DNA of 64,000 bases from an uncultured Tenacibaculum sp. (GCA_947493285.1 CANLQH010000002.1:310001-374000), one strand, 5' to 3'; counted from the stretch's first letter, positions 46,786 through 55,941 are shown. Notes: generated by a model not told the origin, from the letters alone. Numbers and translations: made by a program.

Positions 46786-48114
46786 TTATAAATTATACGG
46801 AAAACAAATAAAAACTTGAGTTCCTGTTGCTTTCTCATCAGATATATCTTCAATATCAACTTTAATTTCTTGACCGTACATTAATTCCAGTCTTTCTTTG
46901 ACTAAGTTAATCCCGTAAGATTTTTTATTTAATAACTGCTTATCTTTTTTCCTTTGAGAAGCATTTAAGCCTATACCATTATCAACAACTTTAACAACAA
47001 TATCTTTTTTTTCCAACTGTACACTTAAAATTAACTTATTATCACCTTTTTTTAAACTCAATCCATGCCATATGGCATTTTCTACAAAAGGCTGTAAAAA
47101 AAGAGGCACTACTTTTAACTCTTGAATATTAATATTATCATCTATCTCTTTTTCAAAAACAAAGCTATTTTTCAACCTCATCTGTTCTAACTTTATGTAG
47201 ATAGATAAAACATCTAGTTCTTCTTTTAATGAAATTGAATTTTTATTAGTTGCTCGAAGTACTTTTCTAATTAATAATGAAAATTTAGTAATGTAATTTG
47301 AAGCTTTATCTACTTTATTCTGAATTACAAAATTATTTATCGAATTTAAGGAGTTAAATAAAAAATGAGGGTTCATTTGACTTTTTAAAGCTATTAACTT
47401 TAATTCAGAAATTTGATTTCTCTGTTTTAACAAATGAATCTCTACTCTATTTTTTTGCTCTATTATCTCTCTAAAATAATTTCCAATTAAAATTGCAAAT
47501 ATGGTGCTTTGAATAATTGCTCCAATAAAATAATAAAACATTCTGTGCACCTTAAAATCAATTAAATATAATTCACCTTTAACCATTTTAACTGAACTAA
47601 TATTTGCCAATATTAAAAACAAAATAGACCCTAATAATAGATAAAAAACTTGTTTTGATTTCTTTTTTGAAACAACAAAGAATATATAAAACGCGCAAAA
47701 AGAAGTAAAAGGAACAGACCAAGCAACTGCCAATTTCTGAACTTCGTAACCCCATAAAAATTGAATTACAACCAAAAAAAATGCTAATACCAACAACCCC
47801 TTCGAAAGATTAACTGCTCCTTTATCTAACTTTGGAAAGTTTTGTTTTGTATTTACTAAACTTCTGCAAAAATGTATAAAATAAGCATAACCTATATACT
47901 GTATAGAAAAACTAATGTATTGATAATAATACTGAACTGTTTCATTTGTAAATGCATCTCTTACTAAATAAACAGTTAAGCAAAAAAGATAAATACTATA
48001 ATACCTATGTAAAACATCTCGGTTTTGAACATATATTATAAAATGATACACAAAAAGAACCAGTAGTCCTCCTCGTATCCAAGAATAAAACGGAGATGTA
48101 ATATCCTGTAACAC
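46786..48114 (-). CDS. LytS-type sensor histidine kinase (copy 1)
   Basis: 442 aa. The N-terminal ~210 residues contain about seven membrane segments (sensor of unknown ligand). Residues ~213-245 are a coiled coil, then comes a His_kinase domain with phospho-acceptor His250 (SQMNPHFLFNSLNSINNFVI) and an ATP-binding domain (LFLQPFVENAIWHGL, VVDNGIGLN, GINLVKERLELMYG). It starts with GTG at 48114, whose G is the last base of the regulator stop TAG, so it is coupled to the LytTR regulator. It is collinear with the second kinase at 48836-50161: both have His250, the same SWIRGG start and the same NPHFLFNSLNSINNFV box. Confidence 0.93.
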   Translation of the reverse strand: MLQDITSPFYSWIRGGLLVLFVYHFIIYVQNRDVLHRYYSIYLFCLTVYLVRDAFTNETVQYYYQYISFSIQYIGYAYFIHFCRSLVNTKQNFPKLDKGAVNLSKGLLVLAFFLVVIQFLWGYEVQKLAVAWSVPFTSFCAFYIFFVVSKKKSKQVFYLLLGSILFLILANISSVKMVKGELYLIDFKVHRMFYYFIGAIIQSTIFAILIGNYFREIIEQKNRVEIHLLKQRNQISELKLIALKSQMNPHFLFNSLNSINNFVIQNKVDKASNYITKFSLLIRKVLRATNKNSISLKEELDVLSIYIKLEQMRLKNSFVFEKEIDDNINIQELKVVPLFLQPFVENAIWHGLSLKKGDNKLILSVQLEKKDIVVKVVDNGIGLNASQRKKDKQLLNKKSYGINLVKERLELMYGQEIKVDIEDISDEKATGTQVFICFPYNL

Positions 48115-48824
48115 TATTTATCTAAATGCAGTTTTTTTATCAATTCTGTTTTTTTACTTCTACTAACACTAACAATTGTACCATCTAACATTGTTAATTC
48201 ATTCACTCCTTTATTATATTCAGTTGCATGATTTAAGTTTACTACATAAGAATTATGAACTCGAACAAACTCAGGACAAGGAAATTTCTTATGAATTTCT
48301 TTTAATGTTTTAGTCGCAATAATTTTTTTACCAGAAGTCAAACTGATTGTCGTATAACTTTTATCTGATTTTAAATAAAGTACAGTTTCTTTATCTATAA
48401 GATACACTTTACCATCTGCTGAAATGTTTATCTTAGGCGATAAATTTGCCGGTATAGTAACTTGTTTTTCTTCATTTAGAATTTTCTTTATCGCTAAGTT
48501 GAGCTCATCAACATCTATTGGTTTTAAAAGATAGTCGAATGCTTTTGCTTTAACTGCCTTAATTCCATATTCATCGTAAGCTGTAGTAAAAATCACTTTA
48601 AAATCCCTATCAGGAAACTTTTCTATAAAAGAAAAGCCATCCATTTCTGGCATTTGAATATCAAGAAATAAAATATCAGGTTCTATTTCCTTCAATAATT
48701 CTATACCAATTAAAGGCGAACTACATTTAGTTATCGAAATTTCTTCTTTTACATATTTATTTAATTTCCATTCTAATACTTCTAAAGCATCTTTTTCATC
48801 ATCAATTATTAATATCTTTAACAT
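48114..48824 (-). CDS. LytTR-type response regulator
   Basis: 236 aa. Receiver domain (~1-120) with acidic pocket D8-D9 and phospho-acceptor D55 (ILFLDIQMPEMDGF), and conserved T/K (FTTAYDEYGIKAVKAKAFDYLLKP). A linker leads to a LytTR DNA-binding domain (~140-236: SYTTISLTSGKKIIATKTLKEIHKKFP, FVRVHNSYVVNLNHA). Members bind direct repeats upstream of target genes. It lies between the two kinases: 11 bases from the upstream one and one base overlapped with the downstream one, so all three are a single operon; either kinase could phosphorylate it. Confidence 0.95.
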   Translation of the reverse strand: MLKILIIDDEKDALEVLEWKLNKYVKEEISITKCSSPLIGIELLKEIEPDILFLDIQMPEMDGFSFIEKFPDRDFKVIFTTAYDEYGIKAVKAKAFDYLLKPIDVDELNLAIKKILNEEKQVTIPANLSPKINISADGKVYLIDKETVLYLKSDKSYTTISLTSGKKIIATKTLKEIHKKFPCPEFVRVHNSYVVNLNHATEYNKGVNELTMLDGTIVSVSRSKKTELIKKLHLDK

Positions 48825-48835
48825 ATACCATTGTT

Positions 48836-50161
48836 TTAACTTGTTTCTTTAGGAAACTTTATTAACACTTTTGTGCCAATAGTTTCCTCATCACTTATTT
48901 TAACAAAATTGCTCTGGGGGGTATAAATTAAATTTAATCTACTCTTTATGGTGTCAATACCGAAAGATTTTCGTTGAATATTTTGAGAGTTTTTTCTGTT
49001 TTTAGACTCTTCAAAACCTATTCCATTATCAATTACTTCGGTAAAAATATAATTCTCTTTCTCTCTAATATTAATTGTTAGTTTTTTTTCTCCTTCTTTT
49101 AAACTTAGTCCATGCCATATAGCATTCTCAACAAAAGGCTGTAAGTAAAGAGGTACAACTTTTAATTCTTCTACATCAATATTTTCTTCCACATTAATTT
49201 CATACAAAAAACCATTTCTTAATCTAGCTTGCTCAATATTAATATATAATTCTGAAATACGTAACTCTTCAGCTAAAGAAATTGAAACTTTTTCTGTTGT
49301 TTGAAGTACTTTTCTAACTAACGATGAAAATTTAGTTATATATATCGATGCCTCTTCTTTTTTGTTTTGAAGTACAAAATTATTTATTGAATTTAATGAA
49401 TTAAATAAAAAATGAGGGTTCATTTTATTTTTAAAAGCTGTCATTTTCAACTTATATAGCTGTGATGATTTCTCTAATAAATCATATTCAATTTTATTCT
49501 TTTCTATTTCAATTTTTTGCAAAGCATCAGCTAGTAAAAAAGCATAAATTGTGGTTTGAATTAATATTCCAATAAAATAATAAAACATACTATGTACTTT
49601 TAAATTTATTAGAAAAAACTCCCCTCTAATCATCTTAATTACTGTAATGTTTGCGCATATTAAAAGGATTACTGACCCTATTAAAGAATAGATTCCTTCT
49701 TTCGAAAAAATCACTTTAACATAAGATAATCTTACTATAAAAATTAATGAAAGTAATGGCGCTCCATAAATCAGTACCTCCTTTTGAAATTCAAAACCAA
49801 AAAAGAACTGAACTACTAAAAGAACAAATCCCATGACCAATAATGATAGCGCTATAAAACTCGCTTCTTTATCCCATTCTGGGTAATCTCTTTTTGTATC
49901 TAATAAACTTCTAGTAAAATGAATGTAAAAAGAAAATGCTAAAAACTGAATTGAAAACATCAAATACTCATAAACCCGAATCATTAATTCGGTTTGAAAA
50001 ACATCCTTAATTAAAAAGATAAAAATCCCTAAAAGGTATATTGAATAATACTTATAAACATCTTCTTTATGCTTTAAGTAAAATACAAAATGATAAAGTA
50101 ATAGAAGGAATATACCTCCTCTGATCCAAGAATAAAATAACGAATTAATATCTAACAACAT
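48836..50161 (-). CDS. LytS-type sensor histidine kinase (copy 2)
   Basis: 441 aa from ATG 50161; an in-frame TTG at 50197 would add 12 residues but the paralogue at 46786-48114 starts at the equivalent SWIRGG position. Same architecture: ~7 membrane segments (1-215), coiled coil, His250 in KMNPHFLFNSLNSINNFV, and ATP-binding motifs (LYLQPFVENAIWHGL, VIDNGIGFEES, FGIDTIKSRLNL). The sensor regions differ in sequence while the His box and N-box are almost identical, implying duplication followed by divergence of the input domain. It is first in the kinase-regulator-kinase operon; its promoter should lie just before 50161 but no consensus -7 was found. Confidence 0.93.
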   Translation of the reverse strand: MLLDINSLFYSWIRGGIFLLLLYHFVFYLKHKEDVYKYYSIYLLGIFIFLIKDVFQTELMIRVYEYLMFSIQFLAFSFYIHFTRSLLDTKRDYPEWDKEASFIALSLLVMGFVLLVVQFFFGFEFQKEVLIYGAPLLSLIFIVRLSYVKVIFSKEGIYSLIGSVILLICANITVIKMIRGEFFLINLKVHSMFYYFIGILIQTTIYAFLLADALQKIEIEKNKIEYDLLEKSSQLYKLKMTAFKNKMNPHFLFNSLNSINNFVLQNKKEEASIYITKFSSLVRKVLQTTEKVSISLAEELRISELYINIEQARLRNGFLYEINVEENIDVEELKVVPLYLQPFVENAIWHGLSLKEGEKKLTINIREKENYIFTEVIDNGIGFEESKNRKNSQNIQRKSFGIDTIKSRLNLIYTPQSNFVKISDEETIGTKVLIKFPKETS

Positions 50162-50251
50162 CCCTCTAAATATATAGAAATATGATCGAAACCTCAAAAA
50201 ATATAGATGCGTTAAATAAAGTTTATTCTGAGAGAAAAACTATTACAAATA

Positions 50252-50287
50252 AAAAAGCTTCAAAATCAAATGATTTTAAAGCTTTTT
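50252..50287 (-). terminator. Terminator after tRNA-Gln
   Basis: Stem AAAAAGCTT...AAAATCA / TGATTTT...AAGCTTTTT with a 2-base loop and one internal mismatch, starting 2 bases after the tRNA discriminator on the minus strand. Confidence 0.8.
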
Positions 50288-50288
50288 G

Positions 50289-50359
50289 TTGGCCTACAAG
50301 GACTCGAACCTTGAATATCGGTACCAAAAACCGGTGTGTTACCATTACACCATAGGCCA
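50289..50359 (-). tRNA. tRNA-Gln (anticodon UUG)
   Basis: Folds as a cloverleaf on the minus strand. Acceptor TGGCCTA (complement of 50353-50359) pairs with TAGGCCA (50290-50296), and the D stem is GTGT/ACAC. The anticodon arm CCGGT-loop-ACCGA has anticodon TTG, with the closing C/A pair mismatched, and the T arm is CAAGG-TTCGAGT-CCTTG. The discriminator is A (50289); CCA is not encoded. The D loop is short (7 bases), giving a 71-base gene. It has a textbook promoter 19 bases upstream and a hairpin terminator immediately after, so it is a single-gene unit. UUG reads CAA and by wobble CAG. Confidence 0.95.
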
Positions 50360-50377
50360 ATTGCGTTATTGCGGGTG

Positions 50378-50408
50378 CAAATTTATAAGTTTTTATAATA
50401 TTTACAAA
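50378..50408 (-). promoter_or_regulatory. Promoter of tRNA-Gln (TTTG-N19-TAAATTTG)
   Basis: On the minus strand a -33 TTTG (complement of 50405-50408) and a -7 TAAATTTG (complement of 50378-50385) are exactly 19 bases apart, the best full match to the Bacteroidota housekeeping consensus found in the window. The -7 box ends 18 bases before the tRNA. Confidence 0.8.
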
Positions 50409-50479
50409 ACTTTTTTAAAGTTTTTTTCTTTTAACAGAACTTTATCTGAACAACAGATATACAAATATAATCAAAATTA

Positions 50480-50487
50480 TATTTTTG
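50480..50487 (+). promoter_or_regulatory. -7 promoter element for the DUF2723 gene
   Basis: TATTTTTG matches TAnnTTTG, giving a leader of about 50 bases before the ATG at 50541. The -33 position has no TTTG. The rest of 50409-50540 is AT-rich without other visible structure. Confidence 0.5.
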
Positions 50488-50540
50488 CTAGGTATAAAAA
50501 CACTAGTTATTAGTACATTCGCAGTAACTTATTTAAAACT

Positions 50541-53500
50541 ATGAAAGATTTTAACTACAAAAAATGGAATACAATTTTAGGATGGTTTTCATTTGCCGTG
50601 GCATTAATTACATATACTTTAACTCTCGAACCTACTGTTAGTTCTTGGGATTGTGGAGAATACATCTCAACAGCAGTTAAGTTAGAAGTTGGTCACCCTC
50701 CAGGCGCACCTTTATTTCAAATGCTTGGAGCTTTCTTTGCTATGTTTAGCAACGACCCAAGCCAATGGGCTAAAATGGTAAATTTCATGTCTGGTTTAGC
50801 TAGTGCATTTACAATTCTATTCATGTTTTGGACCATTACCAGTTTAGCTAAAAAAATGACTATTAAAAACGGTAAGTTTAGCAAAAATGAACAAATCGCT
50901 GTTTTAGGTAGTGGTTTAGTTGGTGCTTTAGCCTATACTTTTTCTGATAGTTTTTGGTTTAGTGCTGTAGAAGGTGAAGTATATGCGATGTCTTCTTTTT
51001 TAATGGCACTTTTATTTTGGTTAGGATTAAGATGGGAATCAGAAATAAATACTCCAAGAGGAAATAAATGGTTAGTTCTAATCAGTTTTGTAGTTGGTTT
51101 ATCGTTTGGTGTACATATTTTATCATTATTGGTAATTCCATCAATTGTACTATTATATTTCTTTAAAACGTATAAAGATATCAATATTAAAACGACAGCT
51201 ATAGCAACTTTAATTTCAATATTTGTTTTAGCTTTTGTATTTAAGTTTTTATTTCCATTTACGTTAAAGTTCTTTAGTGTTTCTGAGTTGTTTTTTATCA
51301 ATCAAATAGGACTGCCTTATAATTCTGGAACTGTAATAGCTGGATTAGTCTTAATAGCTTTATTCTATTTTGGATTAAACTACACTCGAAAAAACAATCT
51401 TGTTACAGTAAACACACTTATTTTATCTGTATTGTTTATTATGATTGGATTTTCATCGTGGTTAATGTTACCAATTCGTGCAAATGCTGATACAGTGATT
51501 AATGAAAATAATCCATCTAGTGCTCGCGAATTATTAGCTTATTACAATCGTGAACAATATGGTGATGCAAATGTTTTCTACGACAAATACTATTCAGTTG
51601 CTTACGACAGAGAACAAGACGCTAGTCAACCATACAAAGATGACAAGCCTAAGTATGAAAAAAAGGATGGAAAATATGTTATTGTAAACAAATACAAAAA
51701 TATAATTCCTAATTATTCAAGTAAACACAAAGGATTTATTCCAAGGATGGTGGATCCAGGGTCAGAAAAAAACTATAAAAGAATCGCTGGAATTCCTGCA
51801 CGAAGTAAAAGACGCCCTACTTTTTTAGAGAATATGCGATTCATGATTGATTATCAATTCGGATACATGTATGGACGTTATTTTATGTGGAATTTTGTTG
51901 GACGACAAAACGATATTCAAGGTCATTTAGATATTGAAAACGGCAACTGGCTAAGCGGTATTGATTTTATTGATGAAATGCGTTTAGGTTCACAACAGAG
52001 TTTACCTGATGACATAAAAAACAACAAAGGACGAAACAAATACTACTTCTTACCTTTAATTTTAGGGCTGATTGGGTTGTTTTATCAAGCTAAAAAAGAC
52101 AAGAAAAACCTATACACTTTAGCACTATTCTTTGCTTTTACTGGTTTTGCAATTATTTTTTACACCAACCCAAAACCTTTCGAACCTCGCGAACGTGATT
52201 ATGCAGTAGTAGGATCTTTTTATGTTTTCGCAATTTGGATAGGATTCGGAGTACTTGCGCTCTACGACTACCTTAAAAAATATGCAAATAACAGAACTGT
52301 AGCATTAGCTGTATCGGCAGTATCTTTAATTGCTGTACCTGTATTAATGGGTGCTCAAAACTGGAATGATCATGATAGAGGTGATCGTTATTTAGCACAA
52401 TTAAATGCTCAGACATATTTAGAAAGTTGCGATCCTAATGCAATTATTTTTACCATTGGAGATAACGATACTTTTCCGCTTTGGTACATGCAACAAGTAG
52501 AAGGAGTTAGACCTGATATAAAAATTGTAAATACAAGTCTTTTCCAAACAGATTGGTATATCGATCAAATGAAAAAGAAAACCTATGATGCCGATCCTAT
52601 TCCGTCTAAACTAACACACGACCAATATAAGTACGGAACATTAGACGTTGCCTATTATTATCCACTACCTCAATTAAGAGATTCAATTCTTCCTATAAAA
52701 GATTTTATGCGCTGGATTGAAAGTGATAATGACGCCACTTATATAGAGGCAACAGAAACTTCAAAAGAAAAATTCTACCCAACAAACAGAATTCGTATAC
52801 CTGTTAATAAAGCCAATGTTTTAAAAACTGGTTTAGTAGCAGAAAAAGATGCTGATAAAATTTTACCATATATTGATATCACTGTTGGTGAACTTCTTTC
52901 TAAGAACAGAATTTTAATGCTCGATATTTTAAATAATTTCGATTGGAAACGTCCTTTATATTTTACAGGTGGTGCAAACGCTGATGAAGAATACATCTGG
53001 TTAAAAGATTATTTACAATTAGATGGAATGTCGTACAAATTAGTTCCTATAAAAACATCAAATAAAGGAAAATCTATGTTTGATATGGGACGTATCGATC
53101 CTGAAAAAATGTATGAAAACGTTAAAAAATGGGATTGGAAAACCATTAATAACGGTGAAATTTATTTAGACGAACAAAGTAAACGTAACGCAATATCTAT
53201 ACGTAATAATTTAATGCGCTTATCTGAAGAGTTCATGAAAAAAGGAGATTCTGTAAACGCAAAAGATGTTTTAGATTTATCGTTATATAAAATGCCAATT
53301 AAAGATTTTGATCATTATAGCATTTCTTTAGGATACCCTGAATTGTATTACCGTATGGGAGATATTGAAAAAGCTCGTGAAACAGCTGAAACTCTTTCTG
53401 ATATTTTTCAACAGAAATTGAAGTATTATAGCACTTTTAAAGATGAAAACCTTGATTTAATTCTAGACAACTTAGAAACAAACTTATACATGTATCAAAA

Positions 53501-53651
53501 CGTTATTCAGCAAATAACAAAATACGATACCGATATGGAGTACGGTAAAAAAGCCTTCGAACAATATATAGCGCATGCTCGTTTGTTTAAGCATTTAATG
53601 CCAGACGAAGAAGAACCTGTTACTCAAGAATTAGACACTATAAAACCTTAA
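50541..53651 (+). CDS. DUF2723 large multi-pass membrane protein
   Basis: 1036 aa. The first ~600 residues contain about ten to twelve membrane helices. An N-terminal loop carries the family motif SSWDCGEYISTAVKLEVGHPPG (in part; acidic D/E residues followed by HPPGAP), the mark of GT-C glycosyltransferase-like folds. A large exposed loop (~330-480) and a soluble C-terminal region with NDTFPLWYMQQVEGVRPD (~650) and helical, TPR-like repeats (~890-1010) follow. DUF2723 proteins are thought to be polyprenol-sugar-dependent protein O-glycosyltransferases in Bacteroidota; for this copy that is inference. It is followed 5 bases later by a polysaccharide deacetylase, so the two form an operon. Confidence 0.9.
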   Translation: MKDFNYKKWNTILGWFSFAVALITYTLTLEPTVSSWDCGEYISTAVKLEVGHPPGAPLFQMLGAFFAMFSNDPSQWAKMVNFMSGLASAFTILFMFWTITSLAKKMTIKNGKFSKNEQIAVLGSGLVGALAYTFSDSFWFSAVEGEVYAMSSFLMALLFWLGLRWESEINTPRGNKWLVLISFVVGLSFGVHILSLLVIPSIVLLYFFKTYKDINIKTTAIATLISIFVLAFVFKFLFPFTLKFFSVSELFFINQIGLPYNSGTVIAGLVLIALFYFGLNYTRKNNLVTVNTLILSVLFIMIGFSSWLMLPIRANADTVINENNPSSARELLAYYNREQYGDANVFYDKYYSVAYDREQDASQPYKDDKPKYEKKDGKYVIVNKYKNIIPNYSSKHKGFIPRMVDPGSEKNYKRIAGIPARSKRRPTFLENMRFMIDYQFGYMYGRYFMWNFVGRQNDIQGHLDIENGNWLSGIDFIDEMRLGSQQSLPDDIKNNKGRNKYYFLPLILGLIGLFYQAKKDKKNLYTLALFFAFTGFAIIFYTNPKPFEPRERDYAVVGSFYVFAIWIGFGVLALYDYLKKYANNRTVALAVSAVSLIAVPVLMGAQNWNDHDRGDRYLAQLNAQTYLESCDPNAIIFTIGDNDTFPLWYMQQVEGVRPDIKIVNTSLFQTDWYIDQMKKKTYDADPIPSKLTHDQYKYGTLDVAYYYPLPQLRDSILPIKDFMRWIESDNDATYIEATETSKEKFYPTNRIRIPVNKANVLKTGLVAEKDADKILPYIDITVGELLSKNRILMLDILNNFDWKRPLYFTGGANADEEYIWLKDYLQLDGMSYKLVPIKTSNKGKSMFDMGRIDPEKMYENVKKWDWKTINNGEIYLDEQSKRNAISIRNNLMRLSEEFMKKGDSVNAKDVLDLSLYKMPIKDFDHYSISLGYPELYYRMGDIEKARETAETLSDIFQQKLKYYSTFKDENLDLILDNLETNLYMYQNVIQQITKYDTDMEYGKKAFEQYIAHARLFKHLMPDEEEPVTQELDTIKP

Positions 53652-53656
53652 ATTAA

Positions 53657-54310
53657 ATGAGGTTTTATTTTACCAAAACACCACGTATACTTAAACAACT
53701 GTTTTCTAGGTATACGTGGTGTTTTACTTCTAACAAAAAAGAAATTTACTTAACTTTTGATGATGGCCCAATACCTGAAGTTACAGAGTTTGTTTTAGAT
53801 CAATTAGAAAAACACAATGCAAAAGCTACCTTTTTCTGTATTGGTGATAATATAAAAAAACACCCTACTGTATTTCATCGAATTATAAATGAAGGGCATT
53901 CAGTAGGCAACCATACTTTTAATCACTTAAACGGATGGAAAAGTAATAATGCTAGTTATATTAAGAATACAGAATTATGTGAAAGTATTATTTTAAACGA
54001 ATTTGAAAAATTAAAAAAGCCAAATCCTTCAAAATTATTTAGACCTCCTTACGGAAAACTAAAAAAAAATCAATCCGTACAACTTATTAAAAGTGGATAT
54101 AAAATAATAATGTGGGATGTATTATCGGCAGATTTTGACAGATCAATCACAAAAGAAAAGTGTTTAAAAAACGTTTTAGAAAACACAAAAAATGGAAGTA
54201 TTATTGTTTTTCACGACAGCATAAAAGCTAGCGAAAAACTATACTACACATTGCCAAAAATTTTACAGGAATTTAAAAGGAAGGGGTATACGTTTAAATC
54301 TATTTCTTAA
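53657..54310 (+). CDS. Polysaccharide deacetylase (NodB-type)
   Basis: 217 aa. NodB homology domain with motif 1 TFDDGP (catalytic Asp plus metal Asp), motif 2 HTFNH (H[ST]xxH metal ligands within EGHSVGNHTFNHLNGW), motif 3 RPPYGK, and late motifs MWDVLSADFD and IIVFHDS. All key residues are present, so an active metal-dependent N- or O-deacetylase of glycans is expected. No signal peptide is visible, but the N-terminus is basic and aromatic. It lies 5 bases after the DUF2723 gene and overlaps the convergent thioredoxin-like gene by 4 bases. Confidence 0.93.
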   Translation: MRFYFTKTPRILKQLFSRYTWCFTSNKKEIYLTFDDGPIPEVTEFVLDQLEKHNAKATFFCIGDNIKKHPTVFHRIINEGHSVGNHTFNHLNGWKSNNASYIKNTELCESIILNEFEKLKKPNPSKLFRPPYGKLKKNQSVQLIKSGYKIIMWDVLSADFDRSITKEKCLKNVLENTKNGSIIVFHDSIKASEKLYYTLPKILQEFKRKGYTFKSIS

Positions 54311-54600
54311 ACGTACTGTTGAACTAAACCAATTAAAGTATTTGCGTCTTGTTCACCAGTTTGTCTCCACTTCATCTCTCCTTCTTTATAAATCATAAAA
54401 GTTGGATTTCCTTTTACACGTAAAGCTTCAGCAAGAATTTCATTCTTTTTAATATCGATCTTAATAACTTTTGCTTTATCTCCTAAAGCAGCAGCAACAT
54501 CACGAAGTGTATCTAAACTAGGTTCAAACTCGCTCCAATCTGTGTAAAAATCAATTAAAACTGGTTTGTTTACACTTATTATTTCACCAAACTTTGTCAT
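54307..54600 (-). CDS. Thioredoxin-fold protein lacking the CxxC motif
   Basis: 97 aa from ATG 54600; an upstream in-frame TTG at 54633 lies inside the -7 element and is rejected. The thioredoxin fold is clear (KPVLIDFYTDW at ~12-22, KAKVIKIDIKKNEILAEALRVKGNPTFMIYKEGE with the cis-Pro). However, the active site WCGPC is replaced by W22-S-E-F-E-P, so both redox cysteines are missing. It cannot be a disulfide oxidoreductase; a chaperone-like or scaffolding role is possible. It overlaps the convergent deacetylase by 4 bases. Confidence 0.85.
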   Translation of the reverse strand: MTKFGEIISVNKPVLIDFYTDWSEFEPSLDTLRDVAAALGDKAKVIKIDIKKNEILAEALRVKGNPTFMIYKEGEMKWRQTGEQDANTLIGLVQQYV

Positions 54601-54630
54601 TTTAAATAAAGTTTTATATAAAAATTTATG

Positions 54631-54638
54631 CAAAAATA
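54631..54638 (-). promoter_or_regulatory. -7 promoter element for the thioredoxin-like gene
   Basis: TATTTTTG on the minus strand, 30 bases before the ATG at 54600; it overlaps the TTG at 54633 and so decides the start. Confidence 0.5.
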
Positions 54639-54686
54639 CTTCTTTTTTTTAAAATAGATATTAACATTTGTTTAAAATGCAGTAAA

Positions 54687-55910
54687 TCAGGCTTTTTTAA
54701 GTTCAATTACTGTAATTTCTGGCCAAATACCAACTCTACCCGGAAATGCATGAAAACCAAAACCTCTGTTTACATTTATATACCTCCCAAACTCTTCATA
54801 CAAACCAGCCCATTGCTTATAAACATATTTTGCGGGACTCCATTTTATAATTCCAGGAATTTCAATTCCAAACTGCAAACCATGTGTATGCCCACTTAAG
54901 GTTAATTGATAATTAAAATCGTCTTTTTTTACTTTGTATTCCCAATGGCTTGGGTCGTGACTCATTAATACTTTAAAATCATCTTTGTCTATGCCTTCAC
55001 TCGCCTTTTTCAAATCTCCAGCTTGATTGAAACCTTTTCCCCAATTCTCTACCCCTATTAAAGCTATTTTTTGCCCGTCTTTTTCTATAAAACGGTTTTC
55101 ATTTAACAGTAAATCAAATCCTATTTTAGGATGGATTTCTTTTATTGCTTCAAAATTAACTGCTTTTGCTTCTTCGCTTTTCCATTTCGAATAATCTCCA
55201 TAATCATGATTACCGAGAATAGAATACTTACCAACCGGTGCCTTTAATTGTGAAAACATCGGAATCCATTCATCCATCTCTTTTGCAAAATTATTTACAA
55301 TATCACCTGTAAATAAAATCACATCTGATTTTTGTTCATTTATTAAATCAACTCCGTATTGAATTTCTTCCTTATCAGTAAAACTACCAGAATGTATATC
55401 TGTAATTTGAGTAATTGTAAAACCATCAAAAGCTTCAGGTAAATCATCAAACTCTAGCTGATATTTTAAAACTTTGTAATTGTACTTTCCTTTAAAAATA
55501 CCATACAACAAGCTTGCAAAAGGGATAGCCGCAATCCCCAAAGCTAATTTTGCAATAAAAGTTCTTCTTCCTTCTAATGCTTTGGTTTCGCTTGATGAAA
55601 AATAAGAAACTCCTTTTTGAATCCACCTAACCATGTCCTCACCAAACATGAACAGCAAAATAATCAACTTAGGTATTAGCACTAATAAAAGCATTCCGAA
55701 CGCCCATTGAAATTGCGTTGTTTGCCCCGAACTTCTATCAGAAGTTAGCATCACGTAGAAAAAGTTTACATAAGCTACAGTACCAACAAGCAACCACCCA
55801 TAACGGATAAATTTATTTTTTGTCACTGTTTTTATAGCCTGAAAAGCATAAATTTCGAAAACTATAATGATTACTGAAATTATTAAAAGAGGAAGAATCC
55901 AGCGAGGCAT
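54687..55910 (-). CDS. Membrane-anchored metallophosphoesterase
   Basis: 407 aa. The N-terminal ~140 residues hold four membrane helices. The soluble C-terminal part is a calcineurin-like phosphoesterase with the full metal set: ITQITDIHSGS (DxH), LFTGDIVNN (GD), LGNHDYGD (GNHD), LMSHDPSHWE and LSGHTHGLQFG (GHTH). Members of this YkuE/YaeI-like group act on membrane-linked phosphoesters such as UDP-diacylglucosamine or undecaprenyl compounds; the substrate is not known here. It has a TATCTTTG element 23 bases upstream and starts about 170 bases from polA on the other strand. Confidence 0.93.
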   Translation of the reverse strand: MPRWILPLLIISVIIIVFEIYAFQAIKTVTKNKFIRYGWLLVGTVAYVNFFYVMLTSDRSSGQTTQFQWAFGMLLLVLIPKLIILLFMFGEDMVRWIQKGVSYFSSSETKALEGRRTFIAKLALGIAAIPFASLLYGIFKGKYNYKVLKYQLEFDDLPEAFDGFTITQITDIHSGSFTDKEEIQYGVDLINEQKSDVILFTGDIVNNFAKEMDEWIPMFSQLKAPVGKYSILGNHDYGDYSKWKSEEAKAVNFEAIKEIHPKIGFDLLLNENRFIEKDGQKIALIGVENWGKGFNQAGDLKKASEGIDKDDFKVLMSHDPSHWEYKVKKDDFNYQLTLSGHTHGLQFGIEIPGIIKWSPAKYVYKQWAGLYEEFGRYINVNRGFGFHAFPGRVGIWPEITVIELKKA

Positions 55911-55933
55911 ATTTTATCTTTTTAAAAGTCGAG

Positions 55934-55941
55934 CAAAGATA
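55934..55941 (-). promoter_or_regulatory. -7 promoter element for the metallophosphoesterase gene
   Basis: TATCTTTG on the minus strand, 23 bases before the ATG; matches TAnnTTTG without a well-spaced -33 box. Confidence 0.45.

Noticed and set aside
50286..50513. Plus-strand frame over the tRNA-Gln locus
   Set aside because: Contains the complement of a well-folded tRNA and its promoter, so it is not coding.
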